Assembly: GCA_033439265.1 (NCBI GenBank)
Contig: JAVTVX010000016.1
Location: 21,580,701 to 21,644,700 of the forward strand
DNA length: 64,000 nucleotides
DNA from: Dillenia suffruticosa
Taxonomy: Eukaryota > Streptophyta > Magnoliopsida > Dilleniales > Dilleniaceae
Reading direction: 5' to 3'
The stretch's first letter is position 1; every line of letters begins with the position of its first letter. This document shows, piece by piece, positions 12,800 through 25,300 of this stretch. Under the pieces are notes generated by a model. The model made no database searches and was not told the DNA's origin. It worked only from the letters and a program-made list of their open reading frames with translations. The position numbers were made by a program, and so were the translations under genes.

Positions 12800-15094
12800 A
12801 GTTATGAGTTTTTTGTTCTCTCTCTGTCTGGTTCCAGAAGGATTTGTATGCTTGGTATTGAATTTTTGTAACACTTGTCTGGTGCTCTTAATTTGGTGGC
12901 AAAAATTTAGGTGATCTGAACTGAATCTTATATGCTAAGGCTGCGGTTTTTAGTAGTAATAAGAGGGTTGTTTCCTTCAACTAAAATGCATGCATAAATA
13001 TTGGGATTCTATTTTAATATCAAGTTTCTGGGGTTTTGATATGACCAGGAATGGCAATTTAGTGGGATAGGTGTCTTTAGTTGCGTGATTTGTAAGTGGT
13101 ACTGCAATTGTTGTTGTGCTTGGTCTACTGCAGTTATTTATATCTGCAAAAGTTATTGGATGAGATTTGCATACTTCATTAAAAGGTATAGTACATGATT
13201 TGTTTGTGGATAATTAGTTTGATACTAATATGATAAAGTTATTTAGATGAGATTTGTGGTAAAAAAAAAGGGTCGTCTTTGATTCCACAATCATTATACG
13301 TGGTGATCTTATGAATAAATAACTCCCACCAACCACTGAACTTTGTTCAATTTAAATCTCCATATGAGATGTCTCAAAATATCAAAGGTCCACTAGATCA
13401 CTAGTTTCCTCTCTCCAGCTTGCTGTCTTCTGTTGAGAGAGCCGATGCAACCCGAAAGGAACCACCACACTCTTGCAGTCAAATGAGTCTTTTCAACTCC
13501 CTTTGCACTTTAGGCATGACTAGCCTAGCAGTCCCGAGTTCTTTAGGAACAGCACAATGTGGGCATCAAGATTAACTGATTCCTTACATATATGACAGGC
13601 TAATTTAGTATTTTTGCTCTTTACATTAGCAAGTTCAAGTGGTAGGCCTTGAAAATTTTAGGATGAAATTTCTATTGAACATATGGAAAATTGGCAGTTT
13701 GGCATCTTTCCCATGCTTAAATAAATCTTTCTAGGATTTAACAATAGTGATCATTGTTGCCACTAAAGGATCAACCTTTCCCCTATGCATGCATAGTGGG
13801 TTTAGTGTGTGTCTTCTTGTTGTATTCATTTTACATAATTTAAGAGGAAAGAACAATGGGCAATTAGCTGGGGCAGGCTGCTGCAGGGCCTATCTGGGCT
13901 GACTTTGTTTATGTTTATGATTGAACTTTATACTCGACAAGCAATCTAGGACCTGGTTGGGGGGGGGGGAATGCTAGGACTCTTATCCGGCATTATCTTG
14001 TTTTTAATTGGATAACAGCGGCTTAGATTTCTAATACTTATCTAAAATTTAAAAAACCTAATTGAGAACTTCATCATTTGGTTATAGATTTTCTCCACGT
14101 CATGTCCTTTGTACCAAGATATCTCAACTTCATTCAACATACGAGTAAGACTGGCTGGAATGAGTAAGAAAAACCATTCATCAATCACCCTAGCAAGCTT
14201 TATGCTGATCTTGATTTCTCTTTTCTTTTTGGTCCGCATATTACTTGTGTTTACTCGTATGCATGAATGCATTTGCAGGCATCAAAGGATTATCCAAGTA
14301 ACAGTTGACCCTGGTCTTTATCTTGGAACAAGAGGCAATATATTTGTGGGTACAAAAAAGCGCACCACACCAACAGCTTTCACATTTTTCACAGGTAGAG
14401 TTCTCCCAAAGAGCAACTTAGATACTCTCATAGTCTTGGATATCTTTTATTGCTTGCCTTTTATACTTCCATCCATAAGTTTTTTAGCAGCCTCCTCTTT
14501 TTTAGTCCTTTAACTGTTTCCTTTGTACTATTCAAGATAATTTCATTCTTTGATTATGGTTATTTATTTACATCAGGTTCACCTCATGTAATTCTGAGTC
14601 GTAAGCTAGTGGAGTTCTCAATCCTTGGATTGGACAACTTCCCAAGAACACTTCTCTTATACTTTTCAAATATTAAATCCTCTCACAGAGGCTACTTCCA
14701 GACCCTTGCTTGCAATTCCAAGTTTTTCTCCAGCATGGTTGTTAATTCTAATCTGCGCCTTGTGGCTTGGGACAACCCTCCAGGCAAAGAACCCCGAAAT
14801 CTCAGGGTTTCTGATTTGAACAAATTGTTGGGAAGCGGCTTTGCGTTTGCCGGACCATTTCTTCCAAATGACCCAGTTCTGAACAGGATTGACTCTGCAG
14901 TGCTCAACCGAAAAAGGGGTAGAATATCCCCAGGTGGATGGTGTTTGGGAGAAACAGGATTTGGAAGAGACCCATGTACGCAATGGGGAGACACCAATAT
15001 CCTAAGACCAGGTCCAGTGGCAGAGAGATTTGAGAAGCATCTCCTAAGATTATTAGAGAATGGTACGTTCCATTCAAGAATGTGCATCAAGTGA
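12227..15094 (+). CDS. GT14 family beta-glucuronosyltransferase-like protein
   Basis: Four exons (12227-12746, 14088-14163, 14279-14394, 14577-15094) splice in phase to 409 aa. ATG 12227 is followed by a short basic N-terminus and one hydrophobic anchor (about residues 8-25, LLSLFISLSFLSLLFLFC), then a Ser/Pro-rich stem: the layout of a type II Golgi enzyme. The GT14 (Branch) domain begins at RIAYFITGSSGD and includes YYLIHLDHKAS, WDWFVNLDASDYPL, DPGLYLGTRGN, GLDNFPRTLLLYFSN, GYFQTLACNS and WDNPPG. Plant relatives (GlcAT14 clade) transfer glucuronic acid to arabinogalactan-protein glycans. Exon 2 is only 76 nt and encodes FLHVMSFVPRYLNFIQHTS. Intron 1 begins with GT followed at once by a 46-bp (CT)n tract. 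The family is certain; donor and acceptor specificity is inferred. From memory, this gene is absent from the equivalent Arabidopsis interval. Confidence 0.93.
12752..12798 (+). repeat. (TC)n microsatellite abutting a splice donor
   Basis: About 23 TC repeats start five bases after the exon 1 donor (GTACTG at 12747) of the GT14 gene. Read through, the run would encode Leu/Ser repeats until a stop at 12871. Confidence 0.93.
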
Positions 15095-15800
15095 CATGGT
15101 CCTATATTTGCATAAACTAGTTCACGTTGTATCATAAATAGAAAGGAAATTTTAACTAATAATATAGTCTAACTTCTGAATATTAATATTATTCTGTTTT
15201 TATTTCAATACGTTAAATTAATTAATATTTATACAAAAATTTTTATATTTATATATTTTTTCATATTTAATAAATTATTTGTTATTTAAATATAAATTTT
15301 ATTTTTATATTATTTGTCTTATAATTAATAATTATATATATATTTGATCATTTTAAATTTTTATTATAAAATATGATTATTCTATCATTTTCATAAAATA
15401 ACTAATATTAATATTTTATATATATATTTTTAGTGTTTGTCTATATTTTTACAAATTATTATTTTTCTATAACATTTTCATATCCGTTTTTGTGTAATCT
15501 AGATTTTAACCACCTCAAATGTTGCAGTTGAGGAACAACCTCCCGGATGTTTACTTAAAATGGGCACAGGGGACTTTTTTTTTTTTTTTTTTTTTTCATC
15601 ATTAGTATTTAAAATTATATTTCGACTAATTTAGTTTGAGTGTTTACAAAAGTTTTATTTAAGAGTGGTTCTCCTAACGTAGCTTTTTTCATTGTCAAAT
15701 TTCAAATTCAAAACTTGATTAAGAGATAAAATAAAAGAGTTTTTTTTTTTTTTTTGTTATATGAGATTTGAACCTCGAATCACGGGATTGATAAAAGGGA
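15095..15800. other. AT-rich spacer after the GT14 gene
   Basis: Very AT-rich sequence (15130-15500) is followed by poly-T runs at 15577-15596 and 15741-15755. Around 15640-15735 there is one copy of a dispersed repeat motif (TTCAAATTCAAAACTTGATT) that recurs elsewhere in the window. No gene is visible. Confidence 0.5.
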
Positions 15801-15812
15801 GATAAAATAAAA

Positions 15813-16897
15813 CAAAGTATTGGTACTTTGGTCGGTCGCCTCAAATCACAAAGTACTGGTACTTTGCAATGGCAAGAGCTTTGAGAATTGGTCAATCAAC
15901 GGTTGCCTCAGCCACAAGGTATTGTTACTTTGGTCGGTAGTTAATGTTTGGCATTCAGTCACCTCAGTCACAAAGTATTGGTACTTTGCGACCGCAAGAG
16001 ATTTGAGGATTGGTCGATGGTCCGTCAGTTGAGTCACAAGGTACCGGTACTTTGTCACAATTAGAGTTTTGAGAATTGATTGGTGTTCAGTCGCCTTAGT
16101 TACAAAGCACCGGTACTTTGCGATGACAATAACTTTGAGAATTGGTCGGCGTTCGATCGCCTTAGTCACAAACTGTTTGTACTTTGCGATTGCAAGAGTT
16201 TTGAGAATTGATTGGTGATCCGTCGGTTAAGTCACAAAGTGTTGGTACTTTGCGATTGCAAGACCATTGAAGATTGGTCATTGGTCCATCGGATGAGTCA
16301 CAAAGTCCTGATACTTTGGTCAATTGTCGATGTTTGGTCATCTAGTCATAAAAGTACTAGTACATTGCAATGGTAAAGAGATTTGAGAATTGATTAGTGT
16401 TCGGTCGTCTCAGTTACAAAGTATTGCTACTTTGCAATGACAAGAGTTTTGAAAATTGATTGATGGTCCGTTGGTTGAGTTATAATGTATTGGTTCTTTA
16501 TGATAACAAGAGCTTTGAGAATTTGTCGTTGTTTAGTCATCTCAGTTACAAAATACTGATACTTTGGTCGGTGGTCAGTCGTCTCAGTCACAAAGTACTG
16601 GTACTCTGGTTGGTGGTTTGCATTCGTTGTTCGGTCGCTTTAGTCACAAAATATTGGTACTTCGCCAAGAATTTTGAGGATTGAACGACAGTCCATCGAT
16701 TGAGTCACAAAGTATTGGTATTTTAGTCAGTCGTCGATCGACTCAGTCACAAAGTACTTGTACTTTACTACTGCAAGAGTTTTGAGAAGTGGTCGGTATT
16801 TGGTTGCCTCAGTTACAAAGCACTTGTATTTTGCGACTACAAGAGATTTAAGGATTGGTTGGTGATTCGTCGGTTTGGTCACAAAGTATTGGTACTT
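15813..16897. repeat. Diverged 66-bp minisatellite with a palindromic core
   Basis: About 19 copies of a core close to CAAAGTACTGGTACTTTG occur here. The cores start at 15813, 15849, 15915, 15971, 16037, 16103, 16169, 16235, 16301, about 16348, 16417, about 16482, 16549, 16591, 16647, 16707, 16750, 16816 and 16880. The commonest spacing is exactly 66 bp; a minority of shorter units (36-60 bp) lack part of the spacer. The spacer reads roughly GCAAGAGTTTTGAGAATTGG, then a GGTCGGT/TCGCCTCAGT segment. The core consensus is an 18-bp palindrome, with the two cleanest copies at 16037 and 16103 (centre ACCGGT). Because 66 is a multiple of three, open frames survive (for example 15846-16169 on the minus strand, 107 aa with a 22-residue period), but I do not regard them as genes. 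Confidence 0.9.
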
Positions 16898-17090
16898 TGC
16901 ACGACCGGCACTTTTCTTGGTCGATTGGTTTGCGTGGTCCTAGAGCTTAAGAAGGTTCTCGTACAATTCAAAGAACAAAATCCATATTTACATTTAAATT
17001 ATTTATTCTCATATATTTTATAAAATATAGAACTCTCAAATGGTTCTTTAGAGTCAATACCATGGTCGAAATTTTTTGGTGTTACATATT

Positions 17091-17560
17091 TAGAAATAGG
17101 AAAGACAAACACAAAGTTTCACAATGGAGGAATGACTTCTATATACAACAATCATCAATAAGTACACTACTCTTCTCAACCGGAACTGAAAATTAACCTT
17201 TTTGGAATTAGTAGTAAATATGAAGAGAAATAGAACAAACGTCAAGTAAAACAAATATTTAGAAGTAAGAAAAACAAATACAAACATTCATAATAGAGGA
17301 ATTGTTTCCATATACTATGATTATCATTAGACACACTTCTCTCTTCAACTAGAACTGAAAAATGATCTTTTAGAAGAGAGGCACATAAAAAAATATATAT
17401 ATATTTTTTAAAAAAATTTAATGAGTATTTGACCTCAATTTGCCCTGTTTAGAGAGAGAGAGAGTATAGAGGAATGACTTGCATATATCATGATCATCAA
17501 AATCATGGCACACTATTTTCCTCAACTAATTTGCATGACACTGAAATTACATGTTTATTT
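17091..17560. repeat. Three diverged copies of a ~170-bp tandem repeat
   Basis: The phrase AGGAATGACTTCTATATAC at 17128 recurs in altered form at 17297 and 17470, a period of 169-173 bp. Each copy continues with an ATCATCA-like segment and a CTTCTCAACTxGAACTGAAA-like segment. The copies are well diverged. No coding potential was seen. Confidence 0.7.
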
Positions 17561-18195
17561 ACCCCACTCAGAAAAAGAGAGAGAGATAAATTCCCGATTT
17601 TATGGTACTTGTAATAAAGAGAGAGAGAAAGATCATCATAGTGTTATGGTCTAACACACTTCAACTTATCAAATGGCAAATGGGCAAATATGAGAGAGGA
17701 TGGTGAGAATATTAAATGTGAGAAGTTAGAGATAATGTGTCAAGCGGGTGTTTTAGAATGAAAAGCTTTTAAAAAGAGAGTGTATTAACAATATTGTAAG
17801 ACAAATTGACATACCATGGTGGAGAGAGAGACAAGGACATACGGTAATAGAATTGTGGGACCATTACTAAAACATGTATATTTGTATATATCTATATATA
17901 TTTGCGCATACATAGGAGCTTGAATTCGAGCATATTATATAGAGGAGGGGAATGTGCCATTTGAACTGAAACTCATTGGTATGTATATTTGTATATAAAT
18001 GTTAGAGAGAGTGTATTTAATTGAATGCAACCAACGACACATCATATGTTCAACTCACCAATGATAAATCATCTCTTGCCAATTGGAGGACAACAAAATC
18101 TGAGGTGACAGGGGTCGATCGTGCTTATATCTATATGGTTAATGACCAACCAGATTTCTAGATGCTTTTTGTAGTCTGGGCTTGGTTAATGGACG
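17561..18195. other. Intergenic DNA upstream of RPL23A
   Basis: AT-rich DNA with several short GAGAGA runs (17574-17585, 17618-17630, 17821-17831). No gene or clear element is visible. Confidence 0.45.
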
Positions 18196-18203
18196 GACCA
18201 AGT

Positions 18204-18360
18204 TGGGCCCGATCCCTAAACGTTAATGGGTTATATGGGCCCAGTCCATTTGACATTTCGCCGGCCCAACAAAAAAATTAGGGCAAATAAAAAGGCTATT
18301 TCAGTAATTTACCACTATATAATAAGCTGAGACCCTCTCCTTCTCATTTCTGAACCCTAA
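18204..18360 (+). promoter_or_regulatory. Ribosomal-protein-type promoter of RPL23A
   Basis: The region has TGGGCCC at 18204-18210 and 18236-18242, GGCCCA at 18263-18268, a TATATAA box at 18316-18322 and AACCCTAA (telo-box-like) at 18353-18360. Site II elements (TGGGCY) with a telo-box are the usual pairing in promoters of plant translation genes, where TCP factors drive expression in dividing cells. That role is family knowledge; the motifs are seen directly. Confidence 0.75.
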
Positions 18361-18392
18361 TTCGGCGGCTTCACCAGCTCTGCACCTCTTAG

Positions 18393-18415
18393 GTCTCTCT
18401 CTCTCTCTCTCTCTC
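18393..18415 (+). repeat. (CT)n tract in the RPL23A leader
   Basis: About 11 CT repeats follow the telo-box, in the probable 5' UTR. Confidence 0.85.
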
Positions 18416-18574
18416 GCCCCCTCCCTCCCTCTGCGTTGTATGTGAGTTTCATTCTGTCTAGGGTTTAGGGTTTTATTCGCATTTCTCAGATCTGTTGGTT
18501 GATTTGATTCTAAATTTTGAACTCGTCATTTTTTTTTCTTTTTGCAGATTTAGGGTTAGAGTTTCTCTGCCGCA

Positions 18575-21040
18575 ATGGCTCCCAAAGGTACTGATCATTA
18601 GTACTGCCTTATGTTCTTTGTTTCTTCGTGTTTCTCTTAGTCATGTTTCTTTTTAGGGTTTCTTGTATTCCTTTTTTTTTTTTTTTTATATTTTTGTGCT
18701 TAGAAGTAATTAATTGTCGTTTCATATCGTTAAAGTATCTGGATTTGTGTTGGGGATCATCTATATATGGATTTAGGTCAAGCACTTGATTGCTTCATAA
18801 GTTCAAGATATTGTGTTTTACCCGATTAGTGCCCCAGCCTGGACTTGATTAAGAGTTTTTGTGTTTTGTTTATTCATGGAGGAATGAATATTTTTTCGTC
18901 ATAAATTAATTTTGGGTTCTTGTTTAATCTGGGTTTCAATTGTGAAAGACTCCAATTAACTCATTTGAGCTGGGTCCATTTGTTTTTACTTGTTCAGTGC
19001 CGAAGCTCGAACTGCTTAACAGTTTTTGGTGTTTGGTTTATTCATAGAAGAATGAGAAATCTTAGGTCATAAAGAATATTGGCTCATGTGTAATCTGGTT
19101 TGTAATGTGAATGGCTTCATTAACTCGTTTGAGCTTTTCATTTGTTGTATGAATTTTTATGAATGCGTTCACACCTATCAAAACTCTGTAAAATCCTTGT
19201 GGACATTATGTGTCCAGCATCTCAAACACACCAATGGAGGCTAATTCTTTTGCGCCTTTCAGCCTTTGGGACAATTCGCATCCTTCCAATGTATAGGAAC
19301 TGTCTAATTTACACATTAATCTGCATTAGTGTACTACTTCTCAAGTTGTTCATGAGCCATGTGTTTTTCTTGAAGCTGTGGCTCTGATAATGGAGCCCAT
19401 TGCAGATAATAATAACACCATTAGAACATCTTTTTCTTTGTAGATAACATGCCATCAAATTGAGGGCTTTTGCTTGACTTTATTATTGGATATCTTGTAA
19501 ATAATTTGCCTGTTAGTTTTTGCTGTTACCTACTAAAATATTTGTCATGCTTTGACTTATCTCATCATCTTTACACTTGTGGTCACATTAATGTTATTTT
19601 GTGGCAATTTTCATTCCAATAAGTATGACTTGGGAAAAAGCATTTGAAAAGTAAGAGAAGACCAAGTCATAAATCTTCTGTGGTTGTAGACCTGCACAAC
19701 ATATTTTTTCTGTTTCCTAAGATGATTTTGTAGTTCTATTGGGGCCATATATTATTACTATTTTTTGCATGTTGCCATGTCTGACATATCAGTATTAGCT
19801 TCATACTCTTACTAATTTACTTGGTCCTTATCCAAGATATGGTTTGTTGAAATATTTAATAACTCGCTACTCAACATTTAGATGCTTTTGAAAGATACCA
19901 CATTTTCAAAGGCTTCCTGTCTTGTTTTTTCAAGAGCTCTCTCCTTCACACGTTCCTCTATGTGGCACAAGAAGTATTAACCCATAGCTATATCAATTCA
20001 AGTTTTGTTCCTGTTTTTGTTCTATTTCTAATAACTCACCCCATCCTGAGCAGTGTTGTATATATCTAAATGTAATGCAAAAATTAATATAATTCCCCAT
20101 GTTTACTATGTAGTGCATTGCACAGTCCTATAGATGGCGACTTTGGTTGGGGTTTTGCTTGTTTTTCTGGTAATGATGGACACAATTTTCTGTTGTTGCA
20201 GCTGACAGTACCAAAAAGGGTGATGCAAAGGCCCAAGCCCTTAAGGCTGCCAAGGCTGTCAAGGCAGGTTCCACTACCTTCAAGAAGAAGCAAAAGAAGA
20301 TAAGGACCTCTGTGACTTTCCATCGTCCCAAGACATTGAAGAAGGAGAGAAATCCCAAGTATCCAAGGCAGAGTGCACCTGGAAGGAACAAGTTGGACCA
20401 GTATCAGATCCTGAAGTTTCCGTTGACAACTGAATCAGCAATGAAGAAAATTGAAGACAACAACACATTGGTTTTTATTGTTGACATTAGAGCTGACAAG
20501 AAGAAGATCAAGGATGCTGTTAAGAAGATGTATGACATTCAGACCAAGAAAGTGAACACTTTGATCAGGTAATTTCTGTTTTACTTGTTTGCTTGTTGAT
20601 AATGGCACTGACAAAAGCTTTGCTCTTTCTTTTTATTTTTGCATCTAAAAAGAAAAAGTTATACATGATTAAAATTTGGACTGGACGTTGGGAAATGCAT
20701 TATGAACCTTTATAATAGCTCTTGATAATAGCAGATGAGCATGTTACTATTTTTTTTTTAAATAATATTTGAAGAATATACTGAAGTTGAAAGGATATCT
20801 TGGAAGACCAAAAATTGAGAGCTTTTAAACATTTACCACTACATGAAGATTTATACTCATTCACATCTGATTTTATTATAAGTTGCTCTCTTTATAACTA
20901 ATTAGAATGATAGATTCTTTGAAATCTCTGAAGTTTTATTTCTTTTCATATGCAGGCCCGATGGGACCAAGAAGGCATATGTCCGGCTCACACCAGACTA
21001 CGATGCATTGGACGTTGCCAACAAAATTGGAATCATCTAA
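18575..21040 (+). CDS. RPL23A: 60S ribosomal protein uL23 (L23a)
   Basis: Exons 18575-18587, 20202-20568 and 20956-21040 join to 154 aa, the length of Arabidopsis RPL23A. The first coding exon is only 13 nt (MAPK plus one base) and is followed by a 1.6-kb intron. The protein has the Lys/Ala-rich eukaryotic extension ([14 protein letters not shown]), then the conserved core: [80 protein letters not shown] and the C-terminus [14 protein letters not shown]. uL23 sits at the exit of the peptide tunnel of the large subunit and docks factors such as SRP. The promoter has site II and telo-box motifs. A possible 5' UTR intron (GTGAGT at 18441 to GCAG ending 18547) is inferred only. The gene looks intact. 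Confidence 0.97.
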
Positions 21041-22384
21041 ACTTTAGTCTTTCATTTTATGAGCTAGTCTTCTGTGTTGGAAAGTTTTGTATGGAGTTTT
21101 GAGTATTAAGTTTGGACAACTATTTAATGTCACTTCTTGGATATCTTTTGTAGTTTCATGTTTAATCCTATTCAACGACATGATCCTGTTGAGTTACCTT
21201 GAAGACTTTATTTGGCATGCTACCTGTTCTGTCCAATGTTTTCCCTTTAACTGTTCTTTGGGTATTGACTTTAGACCGAAGATACCATGCTTTGAATGCA
21301 CCTTTTTGTGGCAATTTTGTTCTCCTTGATTCTGGTTAAGCTGATGATGGTAGAAATAAAACGTGGTTTTTCTTTAGTTGCGCAATTACCTGGAAAAGGT
21401 TCTTATTACTGGTCAGAAGATGCTTTATAGGCAGAAATCAGATTTAGATTTAGTTGTGGCATGATTCGATGTCTTTTATTCCTAACTTTTAGTTTCCTCC
21501 CTCTGAATTATGATTTAGAATTTTGGAATGTCTAACGATATGATTATTTGCTGGCTGGGGTTCTTGCATTAGCTGAACAGTTGAGAATATGGAAGATCTC
21601 ATTTGGCTTCTGTTGTTGTTTGGTATTGTTCTTGGCAATTGTCCATAATCCTTAGGCTTCAATTGTTGTTACCCCCCCTGCCAAAGCTTTTTTAAATCAT
21701 CAAATGAGAAAATGGTGGTCCAATTTCTCAATTGGTTTTGATGTGTCATGATCTAATGTATTTTATAAAGGCAACAATTAATGGGAGATTATTGCATTAG
21801 TTTGAGAATCCCTTTTCCTTTTCTTCACTGAAATTGGAAAGCGCCAATCCCCCTAGCCCTAGGGAGCCCATGGTTGAGTGACGATAGAGCTCTGCCCTTT
21901 TCTTTCCTTTTAAAGCCTGCTAGCTATTACAATGTGTAATGCACAGTCGCATGGTAAGTTCCAAGGAGAACAGGGTGAAACGGTCATTATCATGATGATC
22001 AGAAAACATCTGAATTGAACCTTGGTTAACACCCTCCGAATCCAGTTATGGTTTAACAGCTAGTTCACATGATTTTGTGGTGGTTTCAACTGGTGAAACT
22101 CTGGTAGCTGTGTGGTGTCCTTATCAAACAGATGATCTTTGCAATCGAAACAGCTACAAATGTGGCTGAGAAGAACAGCAGCAAGATATTCAGAATACAG
22201 AGAACAAAAAAAACTTCTTACCTTACAGATCCATTGCTTTTATGGTACCAAAAGCATATTTCGTATACCACATTATGACCTAGTTTGGCTGGGCTTAAAA
22301 ACTCTGGAAGAAAACCCCCCACAATGATGCATTGAGGTACTTGGAAGAACTTTTGAAATCCCAAATTGGAAAAACTGAGTCAAA
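21041..22384. other. Convergent intergenic region between RPL23A and PPL1
   Basis: RPL23A (plus) and PPL1 (minus) converge here, so the stretch holds both 3' UTRs and about 1 kb of further DNA. I recognise no other gene; the short open frames show no family resemblance. Confidence 0.5.
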
Positions 22385-25300
22385 TTATATTACATTGAAA
22401 ATTGTAAATGAATCAACAACAGTTTGCAGTTTATCTTTCATCTTCGCCCACCTCCTCTCATTTGCCCCAGTTGTCAAAGTGTAGAATTTACCTGCCGCAA
22501 AATTGCCAATCACGCTTGTTATGCAATGGCAAACGCCAGTAACAAATAAAGAATCAATCATGCAAGAGATGCACGAGATCTATATGGTTCAGCTTGAAAG
22601 CCATCACTAGAGCAAACTAGAGAAACCTTAACTGCAGGGCACCTAAAAATTTTTTCTGGGTGTTTAATTTGAAAATCATACAACTGTGGCTTAAAATGAG
22701 ATGCTAATTGGGAAGCGAGCGCTATTTTTCACCTTGCTAGTCTTATCAGCTATCACCATAAGCATTGTGCAGGTGCTATGGAGTTTGAGTATTGAAGTTG
22801 GTCATCGATGATTCACATGGTTTTTACTTGGCATGAAACATCCCATTGGAAAGGAAATGATAAGAGATGGCAGAAAAGTTGGAATACAAATGAAAAAATG
22901 AAGTATCCCATGGTTAATGCATTGATCGTACCATTGCCAATAGTGATTGTACTAAGAGCGTGGCGGGTGTAGTTTGGAGCTTGGGCAACAAACTCAAATG
23001 TGTAATAGGCTTTTCCATCAACATCACGCTGTAAATTAGAAGACAAGCAAGTTAACCAACAACATAGAGGAAGAAACCAGTAAGGGTCATAACAAGGAAA
23101 CGGAGAAGCATTCTAATGTAAGCAGGCATGTAACTGATCGAATACCTTGTTACCGATTCATAAAATCAAAAGCAGTAAATGTAAATCAACATTTTGATAG
23201 TACCTTAAAGAGCTGCTTGGATCTCTATTCAGAGTTTTGAAATTTATACCGTTAATAAAATGTCGCATAATAGACAGTGAAACACAGAACAACTTGTAAT
23301 AACTTCCAAATTTGAAATATTGAAATCATTTTTCTGTCTACTTATGCTACAAAATTGTTCCAAATTAACAAAATTTTCATCCAAACAGTGGATAATTTTT
23401 TTTTTAATATAAAATGCATATAGACAAAATATACCAAAAAGTGAACAATTTAGATATCTACAATCCATTATTCAAAATGATGGCAATATAGACAGGAAAT
23501 GAACCATAAGATTTAAGTAGATTAGATGAAATGGAGAAAAATATTCAAAATTCTTTATGATCGTACGATATCAATGTATTTGAAGGGAAAGTTCTATAAA
23601 ACCGCGATTAGACTTGACTATTGTATAATACTAAGTGTTGGACGTCCCCAAGAGGATAGCCTGGAACTTAAATATAGGCGATCTAGTAAAATATAGAAAT
23701 AAACCGCTGAAAAATTGGATATAAATTTTTTGTAAAAATATGTTAGTTAAGGAGTTTAGACGAGAAAATATTTTAGATAAAAACGAGTGATGTAAAAGAA
23801 TTCGCACAAATTAAACTAACATATTTTAGATATATATATATATATATATATTTATATATTTTTTATGTAGTTATTTATTTATTTTTCTTTTTTAATTTTC
23901 TTCAATTTTGTTATTCAAATGATCAATTTCAAATTATTGGGATTAAAACTCAATTTGTTGTAATATAAAATACATCGTAGAAAAACTATTGTTCCAATTC
24001 TTAACAAAAAGCTCCAGAAAGATGAAAACTATTGTCCCGTAGTAAGATTCCATCCCATAAAATCCTTGCAGATGTCGGGGAGGGAGAAGGTTTTGCTTTT
24101 TGAGGCAGGGAAGCTAGAGGTTTATCCATGAGGTGCGGGGAAGGGCAAGCAAGGAGAACATCCCAACTAGCTTAGTTTTGCTCATTAATCCTAGGATACT
24201 CAAGGGCCAAGACTAAAGAGAAAACATACAGTGCATGCTCATTAATCCTAGGATACTCAAGGCATGGCTACACAAACAAGGGCAGCTCAATGAATAAATT
24301 AAAAGATTTCTGTCAAACCTCCGTTGCCTCAATTAGCTTAGTTTTCTGTGAAGGAGGAGCCAGAACCTTTTTAATTAAAGCTTCAGCAACCTGATACCAT
24401 AGGTAAAGCATCCACGTCAAAGTGATGATGGGCATATACATTCAGCAGAAGAAAGTGAAACCATATGTTTATCATCTCTCCATGAATCTATGAAGCGAAG
24501 GCAGGTGTACCTGTTGTGGGGACCCCAAGTCGCGAATGTCCTGCTTGCCTGTTGGGATCATATTTATACTAACACTTTCTAATGGCTCAATCACATCTTT
24601 AAAAACCTTGTCTTGCCCCTCGATGACTACTTCCTGCCGAAAGAAAAGTTACAGATTATACGACAAGCAGACCAGAAAGCAACTGACTGTCTGTTTTGTA
24701 ATCAATAGCCCAGCACATGGTGTACAAACCTCCCACCCAAATGGATAGAGAAATGAGTATCCATCCTTTTTGTCGATGACGGGCAGAAATCCCTTTTTAG
24801 ATTCTGCAGCAACTGAGCCATATCATGGGCGTATACTTAGGATATGAGCTTAATCATTTAGACAACCAGCTCACTGCACAATCCAAAGGGCCATGCTTTC
24901 CATGCCACTGGAGTGAAAAATAAAACGAACAAAAAAAAAGAAAGAAATGGTGTATTTTTATACACAAAATACTTACATGATATCGAAGACTGATTAACCG
25001 ATAACACCCAGGGCAGAATCACTCCGGAGGCTAGCAGCTGGCGCCTCCCAGTTCTAACTGTGAAAGATACATCAATAATAAATTGAATTTTAATCTCAAA
25101 TTTTGAGATCGGCCTATTTGTAAAAGACACATAACGTTAAACAAAAACCGAGTATATGGTTCTGTCTTATGTGCCTTTTATTCTTCTCATTATGTTATTA
25201 TTGTTATTTTGCTGTATAAAAGAATGGAGAAAGACTCAGGCTGCTCACCTACTGTAAAATGTGCCTTATTAAGCTATAACTATTATCCTTAAGACATCCC

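Noticed and set aside
15846..16169. 107-aa minus-strand frame with a 22-residue repeat
   Set aside because: It is the by-product of a 66-bp repeat unit being a multiple of three; there is no promoter, conserved domain or splice context.
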